NCBI GenBank assembly: GCA_905213875.1
Contig: CAJMJN010000001.1
Coordinates: 119,561 to 183,560, forward strand
DNA length: 64,000 nucleotides
Reading direction: 5' to 3'
From: an uncultured Clostridium sp.
Lineage (GTDB): Bacteria > Bacillota > Clostridia > TANB77 > CAG-508
Notes under the pieces: generated by a model
What the model was told of the DNA's origin: nothing
The model's database searches: none
What the model saw: the letters and a program-made list of their open reading frames with translations, nothing else
Shown here: positions 25,038 to 33,522 of the stretch, piece after piece
Layout: every line of letters begins with the position of its first letter
How positions within the stretch are numbered: position 1 is the stretch's first letter
Translations under genes and position numbers: made by a program

Positions 25038-26768
25038 TTATTCTAACGGAAACCTCCTCCGGCCTCCTCCTCCACCGAAAGAGCCTCCTCCTCCGCCTCC
25101 TGATGAAAATCCTCCTCCACCAGAAGAATAGTTATTTGCTCTTGTTTCGGCACTCTTTGCAGAAGAAATGCCATAAGCTGCATATGAATTTATAAAAATT
25201 ATATTATCATATGAATCAAAATGTGACTGTTCGATTATTTCTGGATATATATCTTTAAAGTCTTTTGAGACCTTTTTAGCAATTCCCATCATTTGTGCAT
25301 ATATCAAATATTCTTCAAATAGTTTTACCTCAATAGGTTCTCTATCTTTTATAAGTGTATATTCTTTTAAATATCTTTTTAAACCTGCAATTTGCAATGC
25401 TTTTTCTTTTAATTCTGGAGTAGCTTCATAATATTCTCTTACAAAAAATTTAAAATATGTTTTTTCTTTTTCTATAATTAAACCTTCTACAATTAGTTCA
25501 TCTCTAGTCTTTATTAGAATATTATCAAACCATTCTAATATTTTAGAATAATTTTTATCACACCATTTTTCAAATTCTTTTTTCTCTAAAATTCCGTCTT
25601 TGCTAGCTTCTAATAACATTTTAAATAATTCTTTTTCTTGTTGATTTTTGATATTTTCATCTAAATTAGTTTCATTTAAAATTATAGATATATTTTCTTT
25701 TTTAAAAACACCATTTGCATCAACTTTTTTTACTTTTACAATGTTATCTTTTAGCCATTTTAAAATAATAGCACCTAATATATCAGTTTTATTTTTAGAA
25801 ATTCCATAACTATAACTAATATAATTAGCTTTGAAAATATTATTATTACAAGGTATATCTCTAAAATATGGTACATCTTTTGGAATCTTTTTTCCTTCTG
25901 TTCCAAATTTTAATTCATTTATTTTCAAGTTTTTCTGCGTAGCAATCGCAATAATAATAAATACTATAAATGGTGCTATACTAAGTATAAAGCCTATTAA
26001 GCTAACGATAATTTCAACACCGCTTGTTTTTCTACTATATTGAGTAGCTCCTTGTTCTGCCATATTATAATAATCTTCAAAATTATTATTATAATTATTA
26101 CTCGTAACATTAAATGTATTGTTAGGAAATTTTACTAGCATAGTCATATATTCATTTTTGTCTAATCTTCCTTTTGATTCCATTTCTATATATCCATCAT
26201 AAACATAAGCTGTTCCACCATAATTTCCATATCCCCAAACGTCAATATTATTTGGAATACTAAAGTCTGTATATATTTTTATATATGCATCTCCAATTGT
26301 GTTTGAAAAATCATATGGAATAAATGTCCAATATAGCATTTGTGAATCATTTAAATTTGCAATAAAATTACTAATATTATATTTCACTATATATGTATGT
26401 GCACTATATGAACTGATTCCCCAACATAATTCAACACCATTTGATATTGTATTAATACCACATTTATATGCTTTTTCTTCTAAAGACTTTGATGTATCCC
26501 ATGTAGTCAATGATTGATAATCAGTGTCATCTTCACTAACAGTTAAATTCGAAATTTCAGAATTTCCTAAATTATAATATGGATGATATACTTCTGTTCC
26601 AGAATCTGTGTAACAGTTCCATATTTCTGTAATTGATGCATTTCCATTGTTGTCTATATAAATATCCATAGAAATTTTTTCTATGTAGTTTGCTTCTACT
26701 CTTTTAGAAGCACTAAATACGAGTAATGTAAAAATGAAAATAAAAAATATTTTTAAAGTTTTTTTCAT
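25038..26768 (-). CDS. DUF2207 membrane protein with Gly-rich tail
   Basis: ATG 26768 begins a clear signal peptide (KIFFIFIFTLLVFSASKRVEA). An extracellular DUF2207 domain (about 25-240) starts with 'IEKISMDIYIDNNGNASITE'. A membrane helix lies near residues 255-280 (IIVSLIGFILSIAPFIVFII). A cytoplasmic part contains YFRDIPCNNN, ILGAIILKWLKDNIVKV and LKRYLKEYT, all usual in the family. The C-terminus is a Gly/Ser tract (SSGGGGFSSGGGGGGSFGGG) ending in basic residues. DUF2207 proteins are widespread in Gram-positives; their role is unknown. The ATG at 26816 has no ribosome site. Confidence 0.88.
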   Translation of the reverse strand: MKKTLKIFFIFIFTLLVFSASKRVEANYIEKISMDIYIDNNGNASITEIWNCYTDSGTEVYHPYYNLGNSEISNLTVSEDDTDYQSLTTWDTSKSLEEKAYKCGINTISNGVELCWGISSYSAHTYIVKYNISNFIANLNDSQMLYWTFIPYDFSNTIGDAYIKIYTDFSIPNNIDVWGYGNYGGTAYVYDGYIEMESKGRLDKNEYMTMLVKFPNNTFNVTSNNYNNNFEDYYNMAEQGATQYSRKTSGVEIIVSLIGFILSIAPFIVFIIIAIATQKNLKINELKFGTEGKKIPKDVPYFRDIPCNNNIFKANYISYSYGISKNKTDILGAIILKWLKDNIVKVKKVDANGVFKKENISIILNETNLDENIKNQQEKELFKMLLEASKDGILEKKEFEKWCDKNYSKILEWFDNILIKTRDELIVEGLIIEKEKTYFKFFVREYYEATPELKEKALQIAGLKRYLKEYTLIKDREPIEVKLFEEYLIYAQMMGIAKKVSKDFKDIYPEIIEQSHFDSYDNIIFINSYAAYGISSAKSAETRANNYSSGGGGFSSGGGGGGSFGGGGGRRRFPLE

Positions 26769-26835
26769 TTTAATAAATCCCCTTTTATTAAAAAAATTTA
26801 TTTTTCTAATTATCACATAACATATTTAAAAATAG

Positions 26836-26872
26836 AACTAGATTTGCTCTTTTTTGAAGAAATCTAGTTCAA
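26836..26872. repeat. Hairpin upstream of the DUF2207 gene
   Basis: GAACTAGATTT / AAATCTAGTTC with a 15-nt loop. On the minus strand it is followed by a TATTTTT run, so it may attenuate or insulate the DUF2207 transcript. Nothing else is evident in the 275-nt gap. Confidence 0.4.
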
Positions 26873-27043
26873 TAAACAAAAAATAAACATATAAATATAT
26901 GATTTATTCTACAAGCATTGTAGCAAAAAAATATCTACAAGTCAACAAGAACAAAGAATAATTATAAAAAAGAGTGGCAAAATAAAAAATATAATGATAT
27001 ACTGTCAAAGAAAAAATAAAAGAGTGAAAGGAATGTGATTTTA

Positions 27044-28438
27044 ATGGGTGAATTAAAAGAAAAACTTTTTAAAAATAATAAAAGTGGATGGGAAAATGTA
27101 GATGAAGAAAAAAGAAGTAAAATAGAAGATGTTTCTAGTAAATACATGTCTTTTCTAAATAAAGCAAAAACAGAAAGAGAATTTATAAAAAGAGCAAGAG
27201 AATTAGCAAATAGTAATGGATATAAAGACATTATGGAATTTGAATCATTAAAACCAGGTGATAAAATCTATTTTGTAAATAGAGAAAAAAGTATGTATTT
27301 AGCAATTATAGGAGAAAATTCAATTGAAAATGGAATTCATATAATTGGTTCACATGTAGATTCTCCAAGATTAGATTTAAAGCCAAATCCTTTATATGAA
27401 GATACAGGTTTAGCATATTTAAAAACACATTATTATGGCGGAATTAAAAAATATCAATGGACAACTATTCCACTTAGCATGCATGGTGTTATAGTAAAAA
27501 CAAATGGAGAAAAAATTGAAATTAATATTGGTGAAGATGAAGCAGATCCTATATTTACAATTACAGATTTATTACCACATTTAGCTCAAGATCAAATGAA
27601 TAAAAAATTAAGTAGAGGTATAGATGGTGAAGATCTAAATCTTTTAATTGGAAGTATTCCATACAATACTGATAAAGATGGCGAAAAAGTTAAATTAAAT
27701 ATTTTAAATATTTTAAACCAAAAATATGGAATTACAGAACAAGATTTAGCGAGTTCAGAATTAGAATTAGTTCCAGCATTTAAAGCTAGAACACTAGGTT
27801 TGGATGGTAGTATGATTGCAGCATATGGTCAAGATGATAAAGTTTGTGCATATACTTCTCTTCATGCAATAATGGAATTAGAACATGTTAAAAATACAGC
27901 TGTATGTATTCTAGCTGATAAAGAAGAAATCGGAAGCATTGGAAATACAGGTATGGAATCACATATGTTTGATTTCTTTATTTCAGAAATTTTAAATAAA
28001 TTAGGTGTTAATAGACCAAATTTATTAGACAAAGTATTTTGTTTTTCTAAAATGTTATCATCAGATGTTGATGCAGGTTTTGATCCAATTTATGCTTCAG
28101 TATCTGATAAACTAAATGCAGGATTTTTAGGAAATGGTATTAGTTTAAATAAATATACGGGTGCAAGAGGTAAATCAGGTGCTTCTGATGCAAATGCAGA
28201 ATATGTAGCTTGGGTAAGAAATATATTAGAAAAAAATGATATTAGATATCAAATTGCTGAGTTAGGAAAAGTAGATATCGGTGGTGGCGGAACAATCGCA
28301 TATATTATTGCTAATAAAGGGGCAGATGTAATAGATTGTGGTGTTCCAGTCTTATCAATGCATGCACCATATGAAGTTACAAGTAAATATGATGTTTATT
28401 CTGCTTATAAAACATATAAAGCTTTTTGGAACGAATAG
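27044..28438 (+). CDS. M18-family zinc aminopeptidase
   Basis: A 464-residue protein with the M18 metal ligands in order: SHVDSPRLD (His and Asp), ADKEEIGSIGNTGM (Glu-Glu catalytic pair), FDPIYASVS and PVLSMHAPYEV (last His). These are cytoplasmic dodecameric exopeptidases that remove acidic or neutral N-terminal residues. I choose ATG 27044 over the GTG at 27035 because AAAGGA is then about 11 nt away rather than overlapping. A perfect terminator follows, so it is monocistronic. Confidence 0.93.
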   Translation: MGELKEKLFKNNKSGWENVDEEKRSKIEDVSSKYMSFLNKAKTEREFIKRARELANSNGYKDIMEFESLKPGDKIYFVNREKSMYLAIIGENSIENGIHIIGSHVDSPRLDLKPNPLYEDTGLAYLKTHYYGGIKKYQWTTIPLSMHGVIVKTNGEKIEINIGEDEADPIFTITDLLPHLAQDQMNKKLSRGIDGEDLNLLIGSIPYNTDKDGEKVKLNILNILNQKYGITEQDLASSELELVPAFKARTLGLDGSMIAAYGQDDKVCAYTSLHAIMELEHVKNTAVCILADKEEIGSIGNTGMESHMFDFFISEILNKLGVNRPNLLDKVFCFSKMLSSDVDAGFDPIYASVSDKLNAGFLGNGISLNKYTGARGKSGASDANAEYVAWVRNILEKNDIRYQIAELGKVDIGGGGTIAYIIANKGADVIDCGVPVLSMHAPYEVTSKYDVYSAYKTYKAFWNE

Positions 28439-28447
28439 ATTTTAAAT

Positions 28448-28487
28448 AAAAAAGAATGAAATTTATAAAATAATTTCATTCTTTTTT
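28448..28487. terminator. Bidirectional terminator
   Basis: AAAAAAGAATGAAATT / AATTTCATTCTTTTTT, 16-bp perfect stem, shared by the M18 gene and the convergent XRE gene. Confidence 0.88.
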
Positions 28488-28492
28488 GATCT

Positions 28493-28837
28493 CTATTTTT
28501 TTATTTTTTTAATTTCATCTATTATATTAGAAGCGCATATTTTTTCATCTTCAGATAATTCTTCAATTTTGTCTGATAATTCTATACTAGATAATACTTC
28601 TGGATTTTTTATAAAAGATTTATATATCGTATTAGGAGTAATACCTAATATGTTAATATATTTAATCAATGTTTGCGTTTTTATTCCACTTTTTCCAGTT
28701 TCTATTTTTGATATATATTTAACAGATATTCCTATTTTTTCTGCTAAATCTTCTTGAGTTAGCCCTAATTTCAATCTATGATTTTTTAAAATTTCTCCCC
28801 AATTTTTATCAATGTCTGATTTAGAAACAGAATCCAT
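28493..28837 (-). CDS. XRE-family transcriptional regulator
   Basis: A 114-residue protein. ILKNHRLKLGLTQEDLAEKI then GISVKYISKIETGKSG is a typical Cro/CI helix-turn-helix, and a helical C-terminal segment (LSSIELSDKIEELSEDEK) probably dimerises. TGGAGGG lies 7 nt before the ATG. It diverges from a small ORF at 29064, whose promoter it may repress. Confidence 0.88.
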   Translation of the reverse strand: MDSVSKSDIDKNWGEILKNHRLKLGLTQEDLAEKIGISVKYISKIETGKSGIKTQTLIKYINILGITPNTIYKSFIKNPEVLSSIELSDKIEELSEDEKICASNIIDEIKKIKK

Positions 28838-28963
28838 ATCTATCCCTCCATGTAATGTTCAACTCTAATTAATAGTATAACAACCCTGAAAGATTTATAA
28901 AACACAGTAACACTATGGGTAAATTAGAACTAGTAATAATGTCAAAAATGCTTGCAAAACCAC

Positions 28964-28992
28964 TTGCAATAGTAATTAATATATGATAGTAT
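28964..28992 (+). promoter_or_regulatory. Promoter between the XRE gene and the small ORF
   Basis: TTGCAA (28964-28969), 17 nt, TAGTAT (28987-28992). The -35 CTTGCAA is the second of two direct copies (28951 and 28963), a possible repressor site. Confidence 0.5.
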
Positions 28993-29063
28993 TAAAAAAG
29001 CCAAGTCATACTATTAGTTATACCTTAAAAATCAAAAAATTATTCAAAAAAGAGGAAAATAAA

Positions 29064-29198
29064 ATGATAAAAGAAGAAGATTACATGGAATTCTTAAAAA
29101 TGATTATAAGTTGTATTAGCCAAGGCGATTATTTTGCAGTAAAAGAATTATCTAACTTAGAGTTAGAAAAATTGAAAAAAAGTCAAAATTTGAATTAA
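29064..29198 (+). CDS. Small hypothetical protein, 44 residues
   Basis: ATG 29064 follows GAGGAAAAT; an upstream in-frame ATG (28983) overlaps the promoter and lacks a ribosome site. The product (MIKEEDYMEFLKMIISCISQ, then AVKELSNLELEKLKKS) is acidic and helical. It is divergently paired with an XRE regulator and ends before a terminator. Function is unknown. Confidence 0.5.
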   Translation: MIKEEDYMEFLKMIISCISQGDYFAVKELSNLELEKLKKSQNLN

Positions 29199-29215
29199 TA
29201 AATATTTCCCAAAAT

Positions 29216-29276
29216 AAAAGATTGGAAATACTTAATCACAGCATCTTTATAAATGTGATTAGCTTTCCAATCTTTT
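29216..29276. terminator. Bidirectional terminator
   Basis: AAAAGATTGGAAA / TTTCCAATCTTTT with a nested TAATCACA / TGTGATTA stem, between convergent genes. Confidence 0.75.
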
Positions 29277-29280
29277 TATT

Positions 29281-29967
29281 TTACAATACAGAATTTATAT
29301 CTTTTTCATTAATATATCCATATTCCACCATTTTATTTAATACATATTTTTGCCTTTTTTTAGCTAGATCAGGGTTAACACTTGGTGAATATACAGATGG
29401 CGCATTTGGAACACCTGCTAGCATTGCAGCTTCTGTTAAAGTTAAATCTTTAGGAGATTTTTTGTAATATCCATAACTTGCATCATAAATTCCATAATAT
29501 CCATCTCCAAAATAGCAAGTATTAACGTAAATTTCTAATATTTCATCTTTACTATAATTTTTTTCTAATTCAAATGAAGCAAAAAGTTCACCAAGTTTTC
29601 TAGAAATACTGGCTTCTTGTGAAAATACAACATTTTTAGCCACTTGTTGAGTTATTGTACTTCCACCTTCTTGAAGCTCTTTTGCTTTTATATTATTAAA
29701 TACTGCCCTTCCTATTCCAATAATATCAATAGCTCCGTGGTCATAAAATCTATGATCTTCTGCTGCAATAACTGCATTAACATAGTTTTTTGATAAATCA
29801 TCAATTTTTGTATAATTTTCTTTGTTTGTTATTTCTTCAATTCTACTTAATAATGGCTTTTCTTTTACTGCCTGATTATATGTACTATATCCTATAATAC
29901 AGCATATAGAAGCACCTATCAAAATAATTATAAACAAAAATTTAATCAATTTTCTAAAAAGTTTCAT
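29281..29967 (-). CDS. mtgA: Monofunctional peptidoglycan glycosyltransferase
   Basis: A 228-residue GT51 enzyme with one N-terminal membrane helix (FLFIIILIGASICCIIGY) and the family motifs VNAVIAAEDHRFYDHGAID (catalytic Glu), GGSTITQQVAKN and KDEILEIYVNTCYFG. It polymerises lipid II into glycan strands at the outer face of the membrane. No transpeptidase domain follows, unlike class A PBPs. AAGGTGA precedes the ATG. Confidence 0.93.
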   Translation of the reverse strand: MKLFRKLIKFLFIIILIGASICCIIGYSTYNQAVKEKPLLSRIEEITNKENYTKIDDLSKNYVNAVIAAEDHRFYDHGAIDIIGIGRAVFNNIKAKELQEGGSTITQQVAKNVVFSQEASISRKLGELFASFELEKNYSKDEILEIYVNTCYFGDGYYGIYDASYGYYKKSPKDLTLTEAAMLAGVPNAPSVYSPSVNPDLAKKRQKYVLNKMVEYGYINEKDINSVL

Positions 29968-30130
29968 TTAAATCACCTTCTTTAGTTAAATAATTTATAC
30001 CAATTAAACTTTTATTGTATTATATACTAAAAAACGTTTAAAAGAAATATCCTTGCTAAAAATTTAAAATAATCACAAAACATAATATATATGAATAAAA
30101 TGGTATAAAGATTTTTAAAAGGAGTTTATT

Positions 30131-30970
30131 ATGGGTAAATTGGATTTTACAAAAATGCATGGCATTGGAAATGATTATATTTACATAGATGTTGCTAAAA
30201 ATAAAGATTTAAAAGAAATTTTTACAAGATATTCTATTGGAGCATTGGTTCGATATTTAAGTAATAGAAATTTTGGGATAGGTGGAGATGGTGTAATATT
30301 TATAGAAAAAAGCATGATCGCAGATTTTAAAATGAGAATATTTAATAGTGATGGTACAGAAGCAGAAATGTGTGGAAATGGAATTAGATGTTTTGCTAAA
30401 TATATTTATGATCAAAAATTAACTGAAAAAGATATTTTAAAAATAGAAACATTATCAGGAATTAAAGAGGTTAAAAAAGAAAAACATATACTAGAACCAA
30501 GTAAAGAAACAATTGAACAATATGTTGTAAACATGGGAAAGCCTATTATCTCTGGAAATTTGAGTATATCTGTATTAGATAAGAATATACAATTAACAAA
30601 GATTTTAATAGGTAATCCTCATGCAGTAATATTCACAAAAGATATCGAAAATATTCCAATAAAAAAATATGGGCCATTAATAGAAAACCATAAATATTTC
30701 CCTCAAAAAACAAATGTAGAATTTATAGAAATATTAGAAAATAATTTAATAAAAATGAGAGTATGGGAACGAGGATCAGGTGAAACTTTTGCTTGTGGTA
30801 CAGGAAGCTGTGCAGCGGTAGTTGCAGGTGTATCAAATAATTTGATAAAAAGGGATGTAAAAGTTTTATTAAAAGGTGGAGAATTAGATATTAATTGGGA
30901 TAAAAAAACAAATAATATATATATGAAAGGTATAGCAACAAAAGTATATGATGGAATTATGGAAATATGA
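30131..30970 (+). CDS. dapF: Diaminopimelate epimerase
   Basis: A 279-residue enzyme that converts LL-DAP to meso-DAP for peptidoglycan and lysine. It opens FTKMHGIGNDYIYID, and both catalytic cysteines are present in EMCGNGIRCFAKYI (about residue 80) and FACGTGSCAAVVAG (about 222). Substrate residues NPHAVIF and WERGSGET are also intact. AAGGAG lies 8 nt before the ATG. It implies a DAP-type wall. Confidence 0.96.
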   Translation: MGKLDFTKMHGIGNDYIYIDVAKNKDLKEIFTRYSIGALVRYLSNRNFGIGGDGVIFIEKSMIADFKMRIFNSDGTEAEMCGNGIRCFAKYIYDQKLTEKDILKIETLSGIKEVKKEKHILEPSKETIEQYVVNMGKPIISGNLSISVLDKNIQLTKILIGNPHAVIFTKDIENIPIKKYGPLIENHKYFPQKTNVEFIEILENNLIKMRVWERGSGETFACGTGSCAAVVAGVSNNLIKRDVKVLLKGGELDINWDKKTNNIYMKGIATKVYDGIMEI

Positions 30971-31001
30971 TTTTAGGGCAGTATTTTTCTCTGCCCTAAA
31001 A
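30971..31001 (+). terminator. Terminator of dapF
   Basis: TTTTAGGGCAG / CTGCCCTAAAA, 11-bp perfect stem with a 9-nt loop directly after the stop. The T-run is short, so some read-through into alr is possible. Confidence 0.6.
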
Positions 31002-31075
31002 ATCATTGTTGAACTATTTCATATTTTTGATATAATTGGTCTATACTAAATTATTAGGAGGATTATAATTAAACT

Positions 31076-32218
31076 ATGAGTGATAATTTGTCTACTACTG
31101 ATAGAGCTTGGATTGAATTAAATATGAGTAATTTGGAAAATAATATTAATGAATTTAAAAGTATTATTCCTAAAACAACTGAAATAATGGCTGTTGTAAA
31201 AGCTAATGCATATGGTCATGGAGCAATTCCAATTTCTAAATTTTTAAACAGTGTTGGTATTAATAATTTTGCAGTTGCAACTTTACAAGAAGGTATTGAA
31301 CTACGAAAATCTGGTATTACTGGCAACATTCTTATTTTGGGATATACTGATATAAGTGAAATAGAATATGTAATTAAATATAATTTAATTCAAACAATTA
31401 TTGATTTTTCTTATGCCCAAAAGATTAATTCTCTTAAATTAGAAAGCAAAGTTAATGTTCATTTAAAAATTAATACTGGTTTAAATAGAATTGGTGAAAA
31501 TTACAACAATACCGATAATTTTATAAAAATGTTTAATATGTCAAATTTGAGTATTTTAGGGTGTTTTTCACATTTAGGTGTTGCTGATAGTTTAGATTTT
31601 GATGATGTTGAGTTTACCAAAAAGCAAATTTCAAATTTTGATTATTGTATTAATAAATTAAAAGATGCTGGATATAATCCTGGAAAACTTCATATTCAAA
31701 ACACATATGGTACATTAAATTACAGTAATTTGCGTTATGATTATGTTCGTATTGGAATTGGTATGTATGGGATTTTTAATAATATTTCTCATAAAAATAA
31801 TTCTAAAATACCTATAAATTTAAAGCCTGTTTTATCTTTAAAGTCTCATATTTCATCAATCCATAAAATTCATAAAAATGATTCTGTAAGTTATGGTAGA
31901 AAATATGTTGCTACTAAAGATACTACAATTGCTACTGTTGCTATTGGCTATGCAGATGGATATCCTAGAGCATTATCTAATAAAAATATTAATGTTTTAG
32001 TTAATAACAATTTTGCCAAAATTATTGGCACTATTTGTATGGACCAATTAATTATCGATATTTCAGATATCCCTAATATTTCAGTTGGTGATATAGTCAC
32101 TCTAATTGGCGATAATGATAAAATTTCTGTAGAAAATCTTTCTTATAAATCTAATTCGATTTCTAATGAACTTTTATGTAGATTTGGCACACGTGTGCCA
32201 AGGGTAAATATTATTTGA
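31076..32218 (+). CDS. alr: Alanine racemase
   Basis: A 380-residue PLP enzyme that makes D-Ala for the wall. AVVKANAYGHGA holds the PLP lysine (about residue 39), INTGLNRIGE and IGIGMYGIF are barrel signatures, and SYGRKYVATKDTTIATVAIGYADGYPR carries the second catalytic base Tyr in SYGRKY. The C-terminal GTICMDQL and CRFGTRVPR regions are intact. AGGAGG lies about 14 nt before the ATG with no alternative start between, a longer spacing than usual. It follows dapF closely. Confidence 0.95.
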   Translation: MSDNLSTTDRAWIELNMSNLENNINEFKSIIPKTTEIMAVVKANAYGHGAIPISKFLNSVGINNFAVATLQEGIELRKSGITGNILILGYTDISEIEYVIKYNLIQTIIDFSYAQKINSLKLESKVNVHLKINTGLNRIGENYNNTDNFIKMFNMSNLSILGCFSHLGVADSLDFDDVEFTKKQISNFDYCINKLKDAGYNPGKLHIQNTYGTLNYSNLRYDYVRIGIGMYGIFNNISHKNNSKIPINLKPVLSLKSHISSIHKIHKNDSVSYGRKYVATKDTTIATVAIGYADGYPRALSNKNINVLVNNNFAKIIGTICMDQLIIDISDIPNISVGDIVTLIGDNDKISVENLSYKSNSISNELLCRFGTRVPRVNII

Positions 32219-32301
32219 ATTTTTTATAATTTTATAATATAATAATATTAATTATGTAACTTTAAAAACTACATTGCAAATGCAAAGGAGGAATAACTTT
32301 T

Positions 32302-33108
32302 ATGTCTAAATTCGTTTTAAAAAATGAAGTAGTTGATAATATTTTTTATAAGACAGAAAATATTATTGTTCAGAGAACACAAGAAGGAAAAAAGAATAAA
32401 CGGTGTTACCTTATAGGGAATGGAATTTCTCTTAGTATAAATGATCAAAATATTGTTACAAATCATGATCCATTTATGACTAAGTTTGTTCCTAAAATTC
32501 AAAAGTGCTTTTCTGCTTATACCTTTTATTTTCCTTTTGAATGTTCAGGGTTGGCAGAAGCAAGTAAAGATCTTTCAGTCTTTATTGTTGAATTATCTTC
32601 ATTATATGAAGAAGTCTTTTTAGTAGGTCATTCAAAATGTGGCTTATGCTTATATAATTCTGCACAATATTGTGAAGCTGAAAATATAACGCTTATAACT
32701 GTCTCCACACCATTTAGGGGAACTTTTATCGCAGATAAAGAAGCCGTTGAGCAGAAATTACGCTTTTTCCCCTTGAAGAAAATCTATAACATGATTTTTA
32801 GTAATCATAACGTAGATCAAGACTTGATACCTGATTCTGTTTTTCTTAAAAGTATACAAGGACAACACATACGGTATATTCATCACATAAATTTTGTCTC
32901 TTCTTTAAAAGCTATTTCAAAATGCAAAACCTTTACAGATTTTATTTTATATTTGGTAGATAAGCTTTTAGGAGTTAGTGGTGATGGTATAGTACCTTTA
33001 AGTTCTCAAAAAATTTATGGTGTTATCCCTGTATATCTATCATATTCACATGCTACTTCATTAGATCTTGCTTTAAAAACTATAAATAATGAAGAAGCAA
33101 ACAATTAG
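32302..33108 (+). CDS. Alpha/beta-hydrolase-like protein, atypical nucleophile elbow
   Basis: A 268-residue protein. VFLVGHSKCGLCLYNSA sits where the nucleophile elbow (GxSxG) of lipase-like hydrolases should be, with Ser in place but Cys instead of the last Gly (GHSKCG). GVSGDGIVPLSS and SYSHATSLD supply a plausible acid Asp and His in the right order. TVSTPFRGTF resembles the strand following the elbow in lipases. No signal peptide is seen. Codon use (CGG, CGC, CCC, AGG, GGG) differs from its neighbours. Probably an esterase or acyltransferase acquired from elsewhere; substrate unknown. Confidence 0.6.
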   Translation: MSKFVLKNEVVDNIFYKTENIIVQRTQEGKKNKRCYLIGNGISLSINDQNIVTNHDPFMTKFVPKIQKCFSAYTFYFPFECSGLAEASKDLSVFIVELSSLYEEVFLVGHSKCGLCLYNSAQYCEAENITLITVSTPFRGTFIADKEAVEQKLRFFPLKKIYNMIFSNHNVDQDLIPDSVFLKSIQGQHIRYIHHINFVSSLKAISKCKTFTDFILYLVDKLLGVSGDGIVPLSSQKIYGVIPVYLSYSHATSLDLALKTINNEEANN

Positions 33109-33126
33109 TTTAAAGTTATTCACTAC

Positions 33127-33160
33127 CAGTAATACTTTTATTGTATTACTGTTTTCTTAT
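33127..33160 (+). terminator. Terminator of the hydrolase gene
   Basis: CAGTAATAC / GTATTACTG stem with a 7-nt loop and a T-rich tail. Confidence 0.75.
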
Positions 33161-33205
33161 TTTTATATTATTCTTTGTTCCTATTATTTATTTTTTGTAT
33201 AAGTA

Positions 33206-33234
33206 TTGACAAACTGGGGAAATTTATGTAAAAT
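33206..33234 (+). promoter_or_regulatory. Promoter of the aspS T-box transcript
   Basis: TTGACA (33206-33211), 17 nt, TAAAAT (33229-33234); start of RNA expected near 33241. Confidence 0.8.
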
Positions 33235-33240
33235 AGCATA

Positions 33241-33471
33241 TGTGAATTTAAATATATATTGCGTTTGTACAGTACAAAGCTTTTAGAAGTTACTTAGATA
33301 AGAGAGAAAGGCCACCGGCTGAGAGCCTTTTAAGGTCAACCTAAAATGTGAAACATATTGGAGCAATTTTTATAAAGTGGAAAATTTATATTTTATTTGT
33401 AAATTTTCAAGCTGGGTGGTACCGCGGAAATTATTTCGTCCCTGCAAGTAATTGCAAGGGGCTTTTTTGTT
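33241..33471 (+). promoter_or_regulatory. T-box riboswitch leader of aspS
   Basis: The T-box sequence GGGTGGTACCGCGG is at 33414-33427, followed by the terminator CCCTGCAA (33440-33447) / TTGCAAGGGG plus a T6 run. Upstream, AGATAAGAGAGAAAGG and ACCGGCTGAGAGCC are stem I landmarks. The 3' side of the likely specifier loop reads ATGTGAAACATATT (33347-33360). It contains no Asp codon (GAC/GAT), but it does contain overlapping GAA (Glu) and AAC (Asn). The leader should stop transcription when the sensed tRNA is charged. Confidence 0.95.
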
Positions 33472-33522
33472 GCCCTTTAGGAATATACAAATAGCCCTAA
33501 AAATAAGGAGGATTTGATTATT

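Noticed and set aside
25038..25130. Gly-rich tract as a misassembled repeat
   Set aside because: The Gly/Ser tail is usual for DUF2207 proteins and the frame is intact.
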